Positions 1 to 6,880 of a stretch of DNA of 8,598 nt are shown piece after piece. The stretch is from Opitutia bacterium (GTDB lineage: Bacteria > Verrucomicrobiota > Verrucomicrobiia > Opitutales > Seribacteraceae), in contig JABGUO010000273.1 of assembly GCA_018646565.1 (NCBI GenBank), positions 1 to 8,598 of the forward strand. Direction: 5' to 3'. A program made the position numbers and the translations under genes. The notes below the pieces were generated by a model. It worked only from the letters and a program-made list of their open reading frames with translations, did not search any database and was not told where the DNA came from. The stretch's first letter is position 1; the number at the start of each line of letters is the position of its first letter.

Positions 1-230
1 GTATATACTTTAAAATAGCAAAAATGACAGCGCTTCCGACAGAAGGGAACATGGTAATAAATTCCCAATGGCGCAGTTCCTTGGGAGGGACTATTAATCA
101 TGCTATTTACGCAAGGAACATCCTCATCATTCCAAAAAGAAAAAGGGGGGTAATTTGAAACAAAATAATTCCCCGCCTTTGTTTCATCTTCAGTCTGATA
201 GTCAGGTTTAATAAAAGTGGAATCGCTCAT
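1..230 (-). CDS. HemN-like radical SAM protein, N-terminal part (runs off the left edge)
   Basis: An open frame starts at ATG (230-228) and stays open to the window edge, giving 76 residues with no stop. The start overlaps the preceding propeller's stop in an ATGA junction, which supports translational coupling; no Shine-Dalgarno is obvious. Residues 57-76 read I-Y-Y-H-V-P-F-C-R-K-R-C-H-F-C-Y-F-K-V-Y. This is the CX3CX2C motif (C64, C68, C71) that binds the [4Fe-4S] cluster of radical SAM enzymes, in the Y-x-H-[IV]-P-F-C setting typical of the coproporphyrinogen III oxidase (HemN) family. Y58 lines up with the tyrosine that precedes the cluster in HemN. The fourth cysteine of true HemN (C-x-C after the motif) is a phenylalanine here, so authentic coproporphyrinogen oxidase is doubtful. 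HemN-like relatives include HemW, HutW/ChuW-type heme-degrading enzymes and class C radical SAM methyltransferases. Which one this is depends on the missing C-terminal part. About 55 residues precede the motif. Confidence 0.88.
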   Translation of the reverse strand, partial: MSDSTFIKPDYQTEDETKAGNYFVSNYPPFSFWNDEDVPCVNSMINSPSQGTAPLGIYYHVPFCRKRCHFCYFKVY

Positions 231-1372
231 TTGATTAATTTTACTTTAAAGGCATACACATTTCCATCTTCACAACTTACTAGAATTCTTTCATTTACTA
301 CCGCTGGAGTTGATGAAATTGGCTCTCCCACTTCATAAGATGAAATTTCTTTTCCATCTTTCATTGAGAGAAGATATAGTTTTCCATCCATTGAGCCAAA
401 CACTACTTTATCGCCCGATACAACAGGCGAACTATCAATTCGGCCTCGTGCCGAGAAGCGCCAATCCTGCTTTCCCGAAATTCGGTTAATGCAATGAAGC
501 CCTTTATCCCGTCCACCAATTATAACCTGGGTTTTAGTTACCGCAGGAGATGAAAAGTAGGGGAAACTTTTCTGCCGATAATTCCATACGATTTCTCCCG
601 TTTTCAGGTCAAAAGCCATGACCGCTCTGTCCATGTTTCCCACATAACCAATTCCATCAGAAACCGAAACTGAAGCCGCAATAGGAGCCTCCACTTCAAC
701 GGACCGAACTAATTTCCCATCCTCTAGCCCAATCACATAAAGCACGGAATCACATCCCCCGATAACCACATATTTGCCCTCCGAAATAGTCGGTACTCCA
801 TTTACATAGTTTTGCGTTTCAAATGTCCAAACCACCTTACCTGTTTTAGCATTTATACAATGAACAAAATTATCATAACTCCCAACCACAAGAACAGAGT
901 CTTTTGTTGTAGGGCGAATTCCCTGATTGGCCGCCCCCATAATTTCACCCCCTGTTTCATATTTCCAAATTAACTTCCCACTTTTAGCTTCAAGCGCATA
1001 AAGAAAGCCATCTGTAGACCCAGTGTAAACGACGCCTTCATGAACCAAGGGAGGAGCGTCAATTCCAAGACTCGTTTTGTATTTCCACACTTCCTTTCCA
1101 TCATCTAAAGATAGCGCAAAAAGGGTACCCGTTTCGGCACCTATGAAAGCAAGATTCCCAGAAACAACGACGGATGATTTAAGAAATTCGCCTGTTTTAA
1201 ACTCCCAATCAAGCTCAAGAGTTTTTCCGATTTTAGCTTGTGATATTCCTCTCAGTTCAGCTCCACCCCGATGGCGAGGCCAATCAATTCCAGCTTGTTT
1301 ATTTTTTGCTATAATTGAACCACTTACAAGGAACAAGAGAGCGAAAAAATGTACTAGTATATTATTCCTCAT
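227..1372 (-). CDS. Secreted PQQ-like (BamB-type) beta-propeller protein
   Basis: This is a 381-residue protein. Residues 1-22 form a signal peptide: basic start M-R-N-N, a hydrophobic core, and probable cleavage after S-I-I-A. The mature part begins W-P-R-H-R-G-G. It carries repeated propeller units ending in a [ST/D]-G-K-x-x-W type strand: DGKEVWKYKT (91-100), SGKLIWKYET (131-140), TGKVVWTFET (177-186), DGKLVRSVEV (218-227), TGEIVWNYRQ (258-267), SGKQDWRFSA (299-308) and DGKEISSYEV (339-348). With the first W-E-F-K-T strand (56-60) and the C-terminal strand, this suggests a closed ring of about eight blades. I see no motif that proves PQQ binding, so it is more likely a scaffold, binding or sensing protein in the periplasm or envelope than a dehydrogenase. 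I chose the ATG at 1372, 5 bases after the alcohol dehydrogenase stop. A TTG three codons upstream overlaps that stop and is a weaker choice. Confidence 0.88.
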   Translation of the reverse strand: MRNNILVHFFALLFLVSGSIIAKNKQAGIDWPRHRGGAELRGISQAKIGKTLELDWEFKTGEFLKSSVVVSGNLAFIGAETGTLFALSLDDGKEVWKYKTSLGIDAPPLVHEGVVYTGSTDGFLYALEAKSGKLIWKYETGGEIMGAANQGIRPTTKDSVLVVGSYDNFVHCINAKTGKVVWTFETQNYVNGVPTISEGKYVVIGGCDSVLYVIGLEDGKLVRSVEVEAPIAASVSVSDGIGYVGNMDRAVMAFDLKTGEIVWNYRQKSFPYFSSPAVTKTQVIIGGRDKGLHCINRISGKQDWRFSARGRIDSSPVVSGDKVVFGSMDGKLYLLSMKDGKEISSYEVGEPISSTPAVVNERILVSCEDGNVYAFKVKLIK

Positions 1373-1377
1373 TGGAA

Positions 1378-2610
1378 TCAATTTGCCTGAGCGATCTGAT
1401 TTTCACAAGAAGCAGTCGGGAAAAGAAGAGAATAAAGATTTTTGAAATCGCTTGAATTAATGGATCGCGGATTAAAGCTAGCTGTCCATTGCTCTCGGGC
1501 GGCATCGGCTAAAGAGTTTATCTCTGAAGGTAAAAAACCATAATCCTCTAACGAAGATGAAATATTAGCTAACTTCAAGATTTCACATACCCGGGCAATG
1601 AGATTTCTTGTTGCCTCAGAATCTGGACTATTCGGCCCTGCCAGTCCCGACTTTCTCGCAACCTCTGCATAAATGCGATTAGTCTCCTCTTGTTCTGCAT
1701 TGAATTTCATAACTTGGGGCAGCACCATACCCACCGCAATTCCATGGATGACTCCACGGCTTGCGGTTAATGGATTCGCCATTGAATGGGCAGCACCAAG
1801 CATACTTCTTTCAATTGCAGCACCCGCATGGGAAGCACCCAGCAACACCGCTCCTCTGCTTTTTAAATCTTGAGGGTTTTCAAAAACTAATGGTAGGTTT
1901 TTATGAATTAAGTCAAAGGCAAGTTGAGCGTGTCGATTGGAACTGGGATTTCTTTTCGTTGTCACTAAAGATTCAAGCGAATGAGCCAGTGCATCAACTC
2001 CAGTACAGGCAGTTACCGAACTCGGTAAAGAAAGAGTTAATTCTGGATCCAGAATGGTAATTTTAGGAAGTGCTTTCTTATCCCCACAAGCCATTTTTTT
2101 ATTAGTTTGATCCTCTGAAATTAAAGCAAACGACTGGCATTCGCTACCAGTGCCCGCAGTAGTTGGGATTGCAATAAATGGGAGCATTGGTTGGCTGGCT
2201 TTACCAATACCCCAGTAGTCTGACATCCTGCCCCCATTACTAAGAATAAAATTACATCCTTTTGCAGTATCCATAGAACTTCCTCCTCCCAGTCCCACTA
2301 TTAAGTCAACATGTGCTTCACTTGCTACCTGCACGCAACTTTGGACACTTGATTCAGTTGGATTCTCGATAGACTTGTCAAAAAGAGTAACATTCAAATT
2401 AGATTGTTCGAAAATCTCTTTTAGTTTTTGAGGGTGCCCAGCAGAAGATAAACCGGAGTCAGTAACAAGTAGGAGATTGCTTCCACATTCCTTAGCTACT
2501 TCCCCCGCCCGATTAATTACTCCATTTCCATAAATAATTTTTTGACTAGCCTTCTCGCCATCAATAAAAAAAGAATCTCCTTTTACATCATCTGCGTGTG
2601 AATCTATCAT
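1378..2610 (-). CDS. Iron-containing (group III) alcohol dehydrogenase
   Basis: It reversibly converts an aldehyde and NAD(P)H to an alcohol, and is probably cytosolic, as no signal peptide is seen. Numbered from the ATG at 2610 the protein has 410 residues, a normal length for the family. The N-terminal nucleotide-binding domain has the glycine-rich motif GLGGGSSMDTAKG (106-118) and PTTAGTGSE (149-157), both hallmarks of the family. The metal ligands match FucO-type enzymes in identity and spacing: D206 and H210 in T-G-V-D-A-L-A-H-S-L-E, H275 in G-A-A-H-S-M-A, and H289 in G-V-I-H-G-I-A-V-G. All four ligands are present, so it should be active and is not a maleylacetate-reductase-type relative. 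It starts 17 bases after the aldehyde dehydrogenase stop. No clear Shine-Dalgarno precedes it, and a TTG two codons upstream (2616) is possible. Its position after an acyl-reducing dehydrogenase suggests it takes that enzyme's aldehyde to the alcohol. The opposite, oxidative direction cannot be excluded. Confidence 0.93.
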   Translation of the reverse strand: MIDSHADDVKGDSFFIDGEKASQKIIYGNGVINRAGEVAKECGSNLLLVTDSGLSSAGHPQKLKEIFEQSNLNVTLFDKSIENPTESSVQSCVQVASEAHVDLIVGLGGGSSMDTAKGCNFILSNGGRMSDYWGIGKASQPMLPFIAIPTTAGTGSECQSFALISEDQTNKKMACGDKKALPKITILDPELTLSLPSSVTACTGVDALAHSLESLVTTKRNPSSNRHAQLAFDLIHKNLPLVFENPQDLKSRGAVLLGASHAGAAIERSMLGAAHSMANPLTASRGVIHGIAVGMVLPQVMKFNAEQEETNRIYAEVARKSGLAGPNSPDSEATRNLIARVCEILKLANISSSLEDYGFLPSEINSLADAAREQWTASFNPRSINSSDFKNLYSLLFPTASCENQIAQAN

Positions 2611-2627
2611 TGGCAATGGAGAGTCAA

Positions 2628-4061
2628 TTATGCTGCCATTCCGATTGATCTGCGCTTGTAGAGAAACTCAAACATATTTCCTTCGTGAGGCTGATCCCAA
2701 GAAATTTTCATGGTGGAGATTGGACCAAGGTTTAATCGTTCGATATTCGATGCAGAAAGTAATTGTCTCTTAAATTTTTCATCTTTTGTGATAGCAGAAA
2801 CAACTAAGGTAGGTCCTATTGCATTGAGCATATCTGATTGAGGAACTTCAACTACACTCGCATAGGGACATAGGAACTCGCGATTAGAAAGCGGGTGATC
2901 CATCGATTCACAATAGACAATTGTGGGGCATAAATAGGTTCCACCCTCCGCTTGTAATAGACGGGGCCCGGTACGATAAATCGCGGTGGTGTCGATCGCT
3001 CCTTTTTGACATAAATCACTATCGATTGCACCATCTATCCATTCGCCCATTTTAGGATTTGCAAATCCAGAAAGTACCGCATTCGGGTCATCGACAGGTA
3101 ACGGTTTTAGGGAACCCAACCTTTTACCAAGTGCGTCCGCAATTTCCTTGGCATATTTGGGAACAATGATAGCAGATGCATTTACGCAACTTCTTCCCCC
3201 ATTATCTGAAATAGAGGATGCCATAACATCAATAAAGTCAGGCCAATTTTCAATTTCGTCTTCTCCGATCAGTACTTTACTAAACCCCGGTCCATGTACT
3301 TGTACTCCAGGATTGCCCGCATATAAATCGGTGGTGCTTTTATCTCCAAAAATCAATGCTCGATTGCAAAGTCGAAGAATATCCGCCGCACCCTCATGGT
3401 CCGTGGGATAAAAACCAAAAGCTTCCCGTGGGCAACCTGCGGCAATAAATGACTGAATAAGCCTGAAAGGGGTCCATGGTTCGTCCCGACCCGGTTTCAT
3501 AATAATGGGAATTTTTAGTGCAATTGAGGGCAACCATAGTGAGTTTACTGCCGGCGAATTACTTGGCATAACTAAGCCCAATGCATTGGTTGTGGGATAA
3601 AAACATACGGGAGATCCTGCTTGTTCTCCAAAACCTCGATCCAGAATCGAAGGATCAATCCCGCGGGTCAACCCATTCAAAATTAATTCCACATGGGTAA
3701 GAGCATAATGAATTTTATCCATATTTCTTTTTACCATTACATGGGGTAAACCACTGGTGGCTGAAAGCGTTTCCAGATAATCTTGCCCACTTTGTGACCT
3801 TCCCCCTTCTCCCAGTGGAAGAGTTCCATTCAGAAATAACTCACCAGCCTTTGCACTAATATCAATTAATTCTCGGGTAGTAAACTTTTGCAGTGCCTCA
3901 CGTGCTTGATCGATCTTTAATAAATCTCTTCGAATTACGCCGGCATTTACTTGGCTCATAGTAGCTTTTACCGCCCCGTTGCGGTAATCTTTAACTTCTG
4001 ATTCATTAAAGCTACGATACTCTTTTCCAAGTCGTAAGCACGGTATGTGGGGTGTATTCAT
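2628..4061 (-). CDS. Aldehyde dehydrogenase-fold acyl reductase (EhpG-like role)
   Basis: This 477-residue protein of the aldehyde dehydrogenase superfamily is probably cytosolic. Visible landmarks are the cofactor-domain stretch P-S-N-S-P-A-V-N (166-173, the usual PWNFP position), K189-P-G-R-D-E-P-W-T-P (the usual K-P-S-x-x-T-P), the catalytic cysteine C292 in N-G-G-R-S-C-V-N-A-S, and the late motif C-P-T-I-V ... N-R-E-F-L-C-P (378-399, the usual E-x-F-G-P). At the place of the usual E-L-G-G-K general base it has V-H-G-P-G-F (255-260). Loss of that glutamate with a G-P-G or G-A-G signature is typical of acylating enzymes that reduce thioesters or other activated acyl groups. The upstream neighbour is an EhpF-like adenylating enzyme, so by analogy with EhpG it probably reduces an acyl-adenylate to the aldehyde. 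The start lies 1 base after the upstream stop, behind the clearest ribosome-binding site in the window. The C-terminus (W-D-Q-P-H-E-G-N, 455-462) is unlike common aldehyde dehydrogenases. Confidence 0.87.
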   Translation of the reverse strand: MNTPHIPCLRLGKEYRSFNESEVKDYRNGAVKATMSQVNAGVIRRDLLKIDQAREALQKFTTRELIDISAKAGELFLNGTLPLGEGGRSQSGQDYLETLSATSGLPHVMVKRNMDKIHYALTHVELILNGLTRGIDPSILDRGFGEQAGSPVCFYPTTNALGLVMPSNSPAVNSLWLPSIALKIPIIMKPGRDEPWTPFRLIQSFIAAGCPREAFGFYPTDHEGAADILRLCNRALIFGDKSTTDLYAGNPGVQVHGPGFSKVLIGEDEIENWPDFIDVMASSISDNGGRSCVNASAIIVPKYAKEIADALGKRLGSLKPLPVDDPNAVLSGFANPKMGEWIDGAIDSDLCQKGAIDTTAIYRTGPRLLQAEGGTYLCPTIVYCESMDHPLSNREFLCPYASVVEVPQSDMLNAIGPTLVVSAITKDEKFKRQLLSASNIERLNLGPISTMKISWDQPHEGNMFEFLYKRRSIGMAA

Positions 4062-4062
4062 A

Positions 4063-5139
4063 TTAATATACTCCTTCTACAATATTTTTTTCCATTGCAC
4101 CGAAAGGGCGAACCTCTGCAACCCCGTCCCATGGAGCCTCGCTCCAAGGTTTTCGACGTAAAGCTTCATCACGCTCCAAAAATCGGGGCATAAAAAATTC
4201 TTTGGTTAAAGTTGTTAATTCGACCCGACCCCAAGAATCGTAGTCGACAGTATTATTTGTATCGGGGTTAATAACACGAAGAACGGCCCTGGGCTGTGGA
4301 GCATAGTACGCGATTGAGTAGTCATTTTCTTCACCAAATGGATGGTGTCGAGCAAGACCCATCAAGGTATTTCCATAAGTGGGTACAAATCCGATTTTTC
4401 CGCCTTCACATACTTCCTCGACTAAAAATCGGGCATATTGTTTGTCCATGGTAGTACCTCCACAAAAAACGCCCTTAATCCCTGCTTTTATCAAATCCTT
4501 TCTCTCTGCCAAGGCTTCGAGTAATTTTGGGGTGGTAAATAATGCACTTACTTTTCGATGCTTCAGAATTGTTAAGGCCTGATCCACGGCATGGTCCATG
4601 TAAGCCCGAGCCTGATCAAATTGCTTACTCGCAATCAATCTCTTCACCCAACGCGGGTCTAAATCAACAAAGTAACACGAACAACCCCGCTCATTGGCTA
4701 GGTGCTCAATCGAGAGTCGTAAGCGACGCGGACCAGTCGGGCCCACCATCATCCAATAATCATCACGCGGGAAATGCTCGTCTTTTAATGTTTCGGAGAA
4801 CGCAGTGTAATCAATACGAAAATCGTCCCAACCAATTCTTTGCTTGGGCATACCGGTAGTCCCACCTGTTTCGAATATATTAAAAGGTTTTCCCTTGTAA
4901 GGTTGGGGAACCCACACTTCATTGGGTAGATCCCTCAACCATTCATCTTCAAAATTGGGGAATTTCTGACAAATATCATCAAAGTTCTTGATTTCATTCA
5001 AGGGATCCCAACTTTGCTCTTTCGCCCAATCAAGCCAAAAGGGAGATCCTGTATCTGGCGAAAAATGCCACTTGATCATTTCTACAACATGAGCATCAAG
5101 CTCGTCTGCCGCATGTTTAACTTTTTCATCTATACTCAT
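4063..5139 (-). CDS. EhpF-like single-domain adenylating enzyme (ANL superfamily)
   Basis: It is predicted to activate a carboxylate with ATP to an acyl-adenylate. The protein has 358 residues, well short of full ANL ligases (500 or more). The P-loop motif E-T-G-G-T-T-G-M-P-K-Q-R (90-101) matches the family's S-G-T-T-G-x-P-K. P-T-Y-G-N-T-L-M-G (253-261) stands where Y-G-x-T-E normally lies, with the glutamate replaced. W-G-R-V-E-L-T-T-L (303-311) followed by F-M-P-R-F-L-E-R-D (315-323) recalls the end of the N-terminal domain in phenylacetate-CoA ligase-like enzymes. The chain ends about there, so the C-terminal domain with the catalytic lysine and thioesterification surface is absent. EhpF from the Pantoea phenazine cluster has the same size and the same missing domain, and is proposed to work with EhpG. 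I start at ATG 5139 (M-S-I-D-E-K). The frame is open 55 codons further upstream, but that extension overlaps the symporter's C-terminus. A weak GGAAA lies just before the start. Confidence 0.85.
   Translation of the reverse strand: MSIDEKVKHAADELDAHVVEMIKWHFSPDTGSPFWLDWAKEQSWDPLNEIKNFDDICQKFPNFEDEWLRDLPNEVWVPQPYKGKPFNIFETGGTTGMPKQRIGWDDFRIDYTAFSETLKDEHFPRDDYWMMVGPTGPRRLRLSIEHLANERGCSCYFVDLDPRWVKRLIASKQFDQARAYMDHAVDQALTILKHRKVSALFTTPKLLEALAERKDLIKAGIKGVFCGGTTMDKQYARFLVEEVCEGGKIGFVPTYGNTLMGLARHHPFGEENDYSIAYYAPQPRAVLRVINPDTNNTVDYDSWGRVELTTLTKEFFMPRFLERDEALRRKPWSEAPWDGVAEVRPFGAMEKNIVEGVY
4071..4078 (-). promoter_or_regulatory. Strong Shine-Dalgarno for the aldehyde dehydrogenase
   Basis: On the coding strand AGAAGGAG lies 9 bases before the ATG at 4061, within the last codons of the adenylating enzyme gene. 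It is the best ribosome-binding site in the window and fixes the dehydrogenase start. Placement inside the previous gene, with only 1 base between stop and start, suggests coupled translation of the two enzymes. Confidence 0.8.
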
Positions 5140-5170
5140 AATGTTTCCATTAAAAAAGGATTTAATAAAT

Positions 5171-6880
5171 TTACAATTTTTTGGCCGAGGGGAAAAATTT
5201 TTGTAGAGTTTCTTCCGTTGGTGGTTTTGTAAGCAGGGAAACAAGAACCATTGCGATTGCTGCCACGGCAAAACAAATTGCGGCTGGAATAATACCGGGG
5301 CCAATCACCAATTCACCTCCATACCCAGAAAGGTGAAAGAAATAAAGCCAAGAAATAAGAGCTGCAATGATACTGGCAAATGCACCTTCTTTTGTTGCCC
5401 GCTTCCAATATAAAGCTGCAAAAACGACCGGAAAAAGAGCTGAGAATCCACTAAAACACCAAATCGCGAGATCGAAGACGTTGGCATTTTTTGCCCACAT
5501 GGCGAGTACATAAGTCAGGGCAACAATGACCACAATAAATACACGGGCGATCAATATCACCTGTTTATCACTGTACTTATTTTTTCCCGCTCGGTGGATC
5601 ACAATATCATTGGTAAATATGGTTCCAAGACAAAGAAATTGAGAATCCAATGACGACATGATTGCAGCCAAAACACCAGCCGTTAGAAGCCCTGTTAGCA
5701 CTGGATCTCCAACTAATAAATTAAGCATGGCGGATAACACTGCGGGAGGAGGAATACCGGGCGGAAGCACTCCCGATGCCCATACTCCGACTAACACGCA
5801 GGGCACCCAAACCACCATAATACACAGAGGGTGAGCAATTACGGTTAAACGAAATGCTTTGGCACTTTTCGCAGTAAGCCAATGTTGAAAGAGGTGGGGA
5901 AACATTCCCACGCTTAGCGGTATAAAGAAATAGGATATAAAAGTAATGAAAGGAATTCCAAGCTCTCTTTCAAATGAAGAAATTACTCCTGTTTTTGGGT
6001 TTTTCTTTTTGAATTCTACCTGGATTGGGGTACGGGCTAAGTGAGGTTGTTTATTTGATAAATCAACAGTGTTTGAATCGGTAACCCGTCCAATCGGTTT
6101 TGGTTTTTCATTTTTTACCAACTCCTTTGTGGTTTTATCAAATTGATAATCTTGTACAATTATTCCCTTCTCGGTTATTCGTGCCGGTACCTTACCCGCC
6201 TGCTCCATTCCCCCTAATCCATTAATGATATATACAAAAGCAACTACCCCCATCACCATGAACACTATTGTCTGAAATGTATTCGCATACGCGGCCCCTC
6301 TGGACCCCCCCATAAAGACATAAGTCAGAACGACAAGGGAAACAACTAAGCCGGTTAGCCAGGGAGGTATACCCCCCAGCCATTGGGGAGCGGTTGGATT
6401 GGTAAAAATTTCTGTAAATGCACCCGCCGTAACCGGCTCGATTGTCTTGCCGGCTCCAATTATTCCTATCAAAAGATAAGGAACAACGAGCAATACAAGA
6501 ATGGGAAAAAGTAAATAGCCCAACCCATCAGATTCAAACCGTGACCGAAAAAATTGGATTTGAGTAATATATCCATACTTTTTTCCAAAAGCCCACAAAC
6601 GAATCCCAATGAGAAAAAATATACCGGCATGTACAAGGCCACTGATCGAGGCCATTAAACCATAAGTTCCGATCCCTCTTTCAAAAGATTTTCCAGTCGA
6701 GCCAACTAATGCAAAGGCGGTCATCGTTGTGCCAAAAACACTCATTAATAGTAAAAAAGGCCCAATACTATGGCTTGCAACGAAGTAGTCTTTACTCGTG
6801 CCTCTAAATAAACGACTACTAAAAAAACCTAGTCCAAGTAGTAAGCACAGGTAAAGAATTATTACAATTAGGGTAGTCAT
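5171..6880 (-). CDS. Sodium:solute symporter (SSS family) with a long hydrophilic loop
   Basis: This 569-residue inner-membrane transporter probably imports an organic solute with Na+. The first helix (3-20) is followed by S-S-R-L-F-R-G-T-S-K-D-Y-F-V-A (21-35), and then G-T-T-M-T-A-F-A-L-V-G-S-T-G (50-63), both characteristic of the family's first two core helices. A-A-I-M-S-S-L-D-S-Q-F-L (405-416) matches the helix with the paired serines of the Na2 sodium site (S409, S410). About 12-13 hydrophobic helices can be drawn. Residues 224-308 form a long, charged, lysine-rich stretch with no helix, which is unusual for the family. The ATG overlaps the small upstream gene's stop by one base (TAATG), with GAGGAG 11 bases before the start. 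The substrate cannot be named from sequence. Its place in the operon suggests it brings in the acid handled by the downstream enzymes, or a related compound. Confidence 0.92.
   Translation of the reverse strand: MTTLIVIILYLCLLLGLGFFSSRLFRGTSKDYFVASHSIGPFLLLMSVFGTTMTAFALVGSTGKSFERGIGTYGLMASISGLVHAGIFFLIGIRLWAFGKKYGYITQIQFFRSRFESDGLGYLLFPILVLLVVPYLLIGIIGAGKTIEPVTAGAFTEIFTNPTAPQWLGGIPPWLTGLVVSLVVLTYVFMGGSRGAAYANTFQTIVFMVMGVVAFVYIINGLGGMEQAGKVPARITEKGIIVQDYQFDKTTKELVKNEKPKPIGRVTDSNTVDLSNKQPHLARTPIQVEFKKKNPKTGVISSFERELGIPFITFISYFFIPLSVGMFPHLFQHWLTAKSAKAFRLTVIAHPLCIMVVWVPCVLVGVWASGVLPPGIPPPAVLSAMLNLLVGDPVLTGLLTAGVLAAIMSSLDSQFLCLGTIFTNDIVIHRAGKNKYSDKQVILIARVFIVVIVALTYVLAMWAKNANVFDLAIWCFSGFSALFPVVFAALYWKRATKEGAFASIIAALISWLYFFHLSGYGGELVIGPGIIPAAICFAVAAIAMVLVSLLTKPPTEETLQKFFPSAKKL

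Noticed and set aside
137..152. A C6-T5 homopolymer run early in the radical SAM gene (coding strand), a possible slippage or frameshift site.
   Set aside because: The frame reads cleanly through it into the CX3CX2C motif, so there is no sign of a frameshift; chance composition is enough.
227..1372. PQQ-dependent alcohol dehydrogenase forming a pathway with the iron enzyme.
   Set aside because: The protein is too short, and no vicinal cysteine pair, heme motif or other catalytic quinoprotein signature is visible; only the propeller repeats match.
1373..1381. TTG start for the shorter propeller, which would overlap the alcohol dehydrogenase stop.
   Set aside because: The ATG at 1372 gives a normal signal peptide (M-R-N-N then hydrophobic core) and is the stronger start codon; neither has a clear Shine-Dalgarno.
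1077..1445. A plus-strand open frame of 122 codons, and other plus-strand frames across the window.
   Set aside because: They lie opposite genes with strong family motifs, show no recognisable domains and have no sensible arrangement; they are antisense shadows.
1378..5139. A phenazine biosynthesis cluster.
   Set aside because: Only the EhpF/EhpG-like pair matches. No phenazine core (phz-type) genes are visible in the window, so the substrate is probably something else.
5140..5304. A 55-codon N-terminal extension of the adenylating enzyme frame, starting at TTG 5304.
   Set aside because: It overlaps the coding C-terminus of the symporter, has no family resemblance, and the ATG at 5139 fits the usual EhpF size.
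1378..6880. A bacterial microcompartment aldehyde pathway (aldehyde dehydrogenase plus iron alcohol dehydrogenase).
   Set aside because: No shell protein genes or encapsulation-type N-terminal extension can be seen, and an adenylating enzyme replaces the usual CoA and phosphate steps.
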